Shown: piece after piece, positions 6,057-6,465 of the stretch | Layout: every line of letters starts with the position of its first letter | Numbering within the stretch: the stretch's first letter is position 1 | DNA from: Abditibacteriota bacterium | GTDB lineage: Bacteria; Armatimonadota; UBA5829 | Direction: 5' to 3' | NCBI GenBank assembly: GCA_017958015.1 | Contig: JAGDDM010000235.1 | Coordinates: forward strand, 1-6,465 | DNA length: 6,465 nt | Program-made: the position numbers and the translations under genes | Notes under the pieces: model-generated | What the model saw: the letters and a program-made list of their open reading frames with translations, nothing else | Database searches by the model: none | Told to the model about the DNA's origin: nothing

Positions 6057-6465
6057 AGGATTTTTTGTCCCAGCCGAAGTTTCGGATATGAACGATATCG
6101 AAAATCATGGCGGAGCCGGTTTTCTCAAGGCACAGCCCCACCGCCCTTTTAAAATCATCCGGTCTGCCCTCGTATTGGAGGACGTAAATCGAGGGAATCG
6201 TGTGGGCCGCCCCGCCGATAACTTCCAGGGAATAGTCGATTGCTCCCTCCACGCTGTGTTTGGGCTGTTTGCCCTCCATCCGGGCGTCCATGGCAGTCAC
6301 CGATGGGTAGTAGCAGCCGGTGTAGATGAAATCGACATCCTCGGCGTAGGCCCCCAGCCTGTATTCGTCGGTGAACCAACCGAGATTTTTCGGAGTATAT
6401 TTCGGCGACGCCCAGTTGGCTCCCAGCTCATAGTACGTGTCGTACCAGGAGCCCACGTAGGTGCC
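6055..6465 (-). CDS. C-terminal part of a putative glycoside-hydrolase-like (alpha-amylase-family, TIM-barrel) protein
   Basis: The reading frame is open from the window edge to a TAA at 6055-6057, giving 137 codons including the stop; the true start lies outside. A GTG at 6456 is probably internal, because the frame continues upstream without a stop. The visible 136 residues are rich in aromatic residues (WYDTYYELG, NWASPKYTP, GWFTDEY, FIYTGCYYPSV) and end with a FDIVHIRNFGW-like segment. This pattern of WYD..YE..NWASP, then a Y-rich stretch, then a terminal IFDxVHIxNxxW strand recalls uncharacterised bacterial proteins labelled alpha-amylase family or glycosyl-hydrolase-like, with a TIM-barrel fold. 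I cannot see the catalytic acids with certainty or assign a substrate. It is co-directional with mraZ but separated by a terminator, so it is probably a separate transcript. Confidence 0.5.
   Translation of the reverse strand, partial: GTYVGSWYDTYYELGANWASPKYTPKNLGWFTDEYRLGAYAEDVDFIYTGCYYPSVTAMDARMEGKQPKHSVEGAIDYSLEVIGGAAHTIPSIYVLQYEGRPDDFKRAVGLCLEKTGSAMIFDIVHIRNFGWDKKS

Overview
The window carries the start of a division and cell wall (dcw) cluster, all on the minus strand. In transcription order, reading from high to low coordinates, it runs: the 3' end of a putative glycoside-hydrolase-like gene (6465-6055), a 151-bp regulatory gap, mraZ, rsmH (mraW), ftsL, ftsI (class B penicillin-binding protein), murE, and the first 262 codons of murF, which leaves the window at base 1. 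Almost every base is coding. Neighbouring genes overlap by 17 or 4 nt, or are separated by 6 or 12 nt, so mraZ to murF looks like one operon.

The organism is a moderately GC-rich bacterium with meso-diaminopimelate peptidoglycan, because MurE carries the DNPR motif. The gene order is conserved across many phyla. The style of MraZ and MurE and the absence of PASTA domains on the PBP would fit a Clostridia-like or Synergistota-like lineage. That placement is an impression from sequence feel and is weak.

The only non-coding stretch, 5904-6054, is the most informative part. It is very compact. A perfect 12-bp inverted repeat followed by a T-rich tract looks like the terminator of the upstream gene. 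The loop and 3' arm of that hairpin contain a perfect TTGACA -35 box, followed after 17 bp by a TATCAT -10 box. Directly downstream lie five GGT(A/G) boxes on the minus strand at intervals of 10, 11, 10 and 11 bp, i.e. one helical turn, ending 30 nt before the mraZ start. This is what is expected of an operator for the ring-shaped MraZ repressor encoded by the first gene, implying autoregulation of the whole operon.

The products work together. MraZ sets transcription. RsmH methylates 16S rRNA. FtsL and FtsI are divisome membrane proteins for septal peptidoglycan synthesis. MurE and MurF complete the UDP-MurNAc-pentapeptide precursor in the cytoplasm. I found no new biological system, mobile element, CRISPR array or RNA gene. 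The notable points are the promoter/operator architecture and a few family-motif substitutions.
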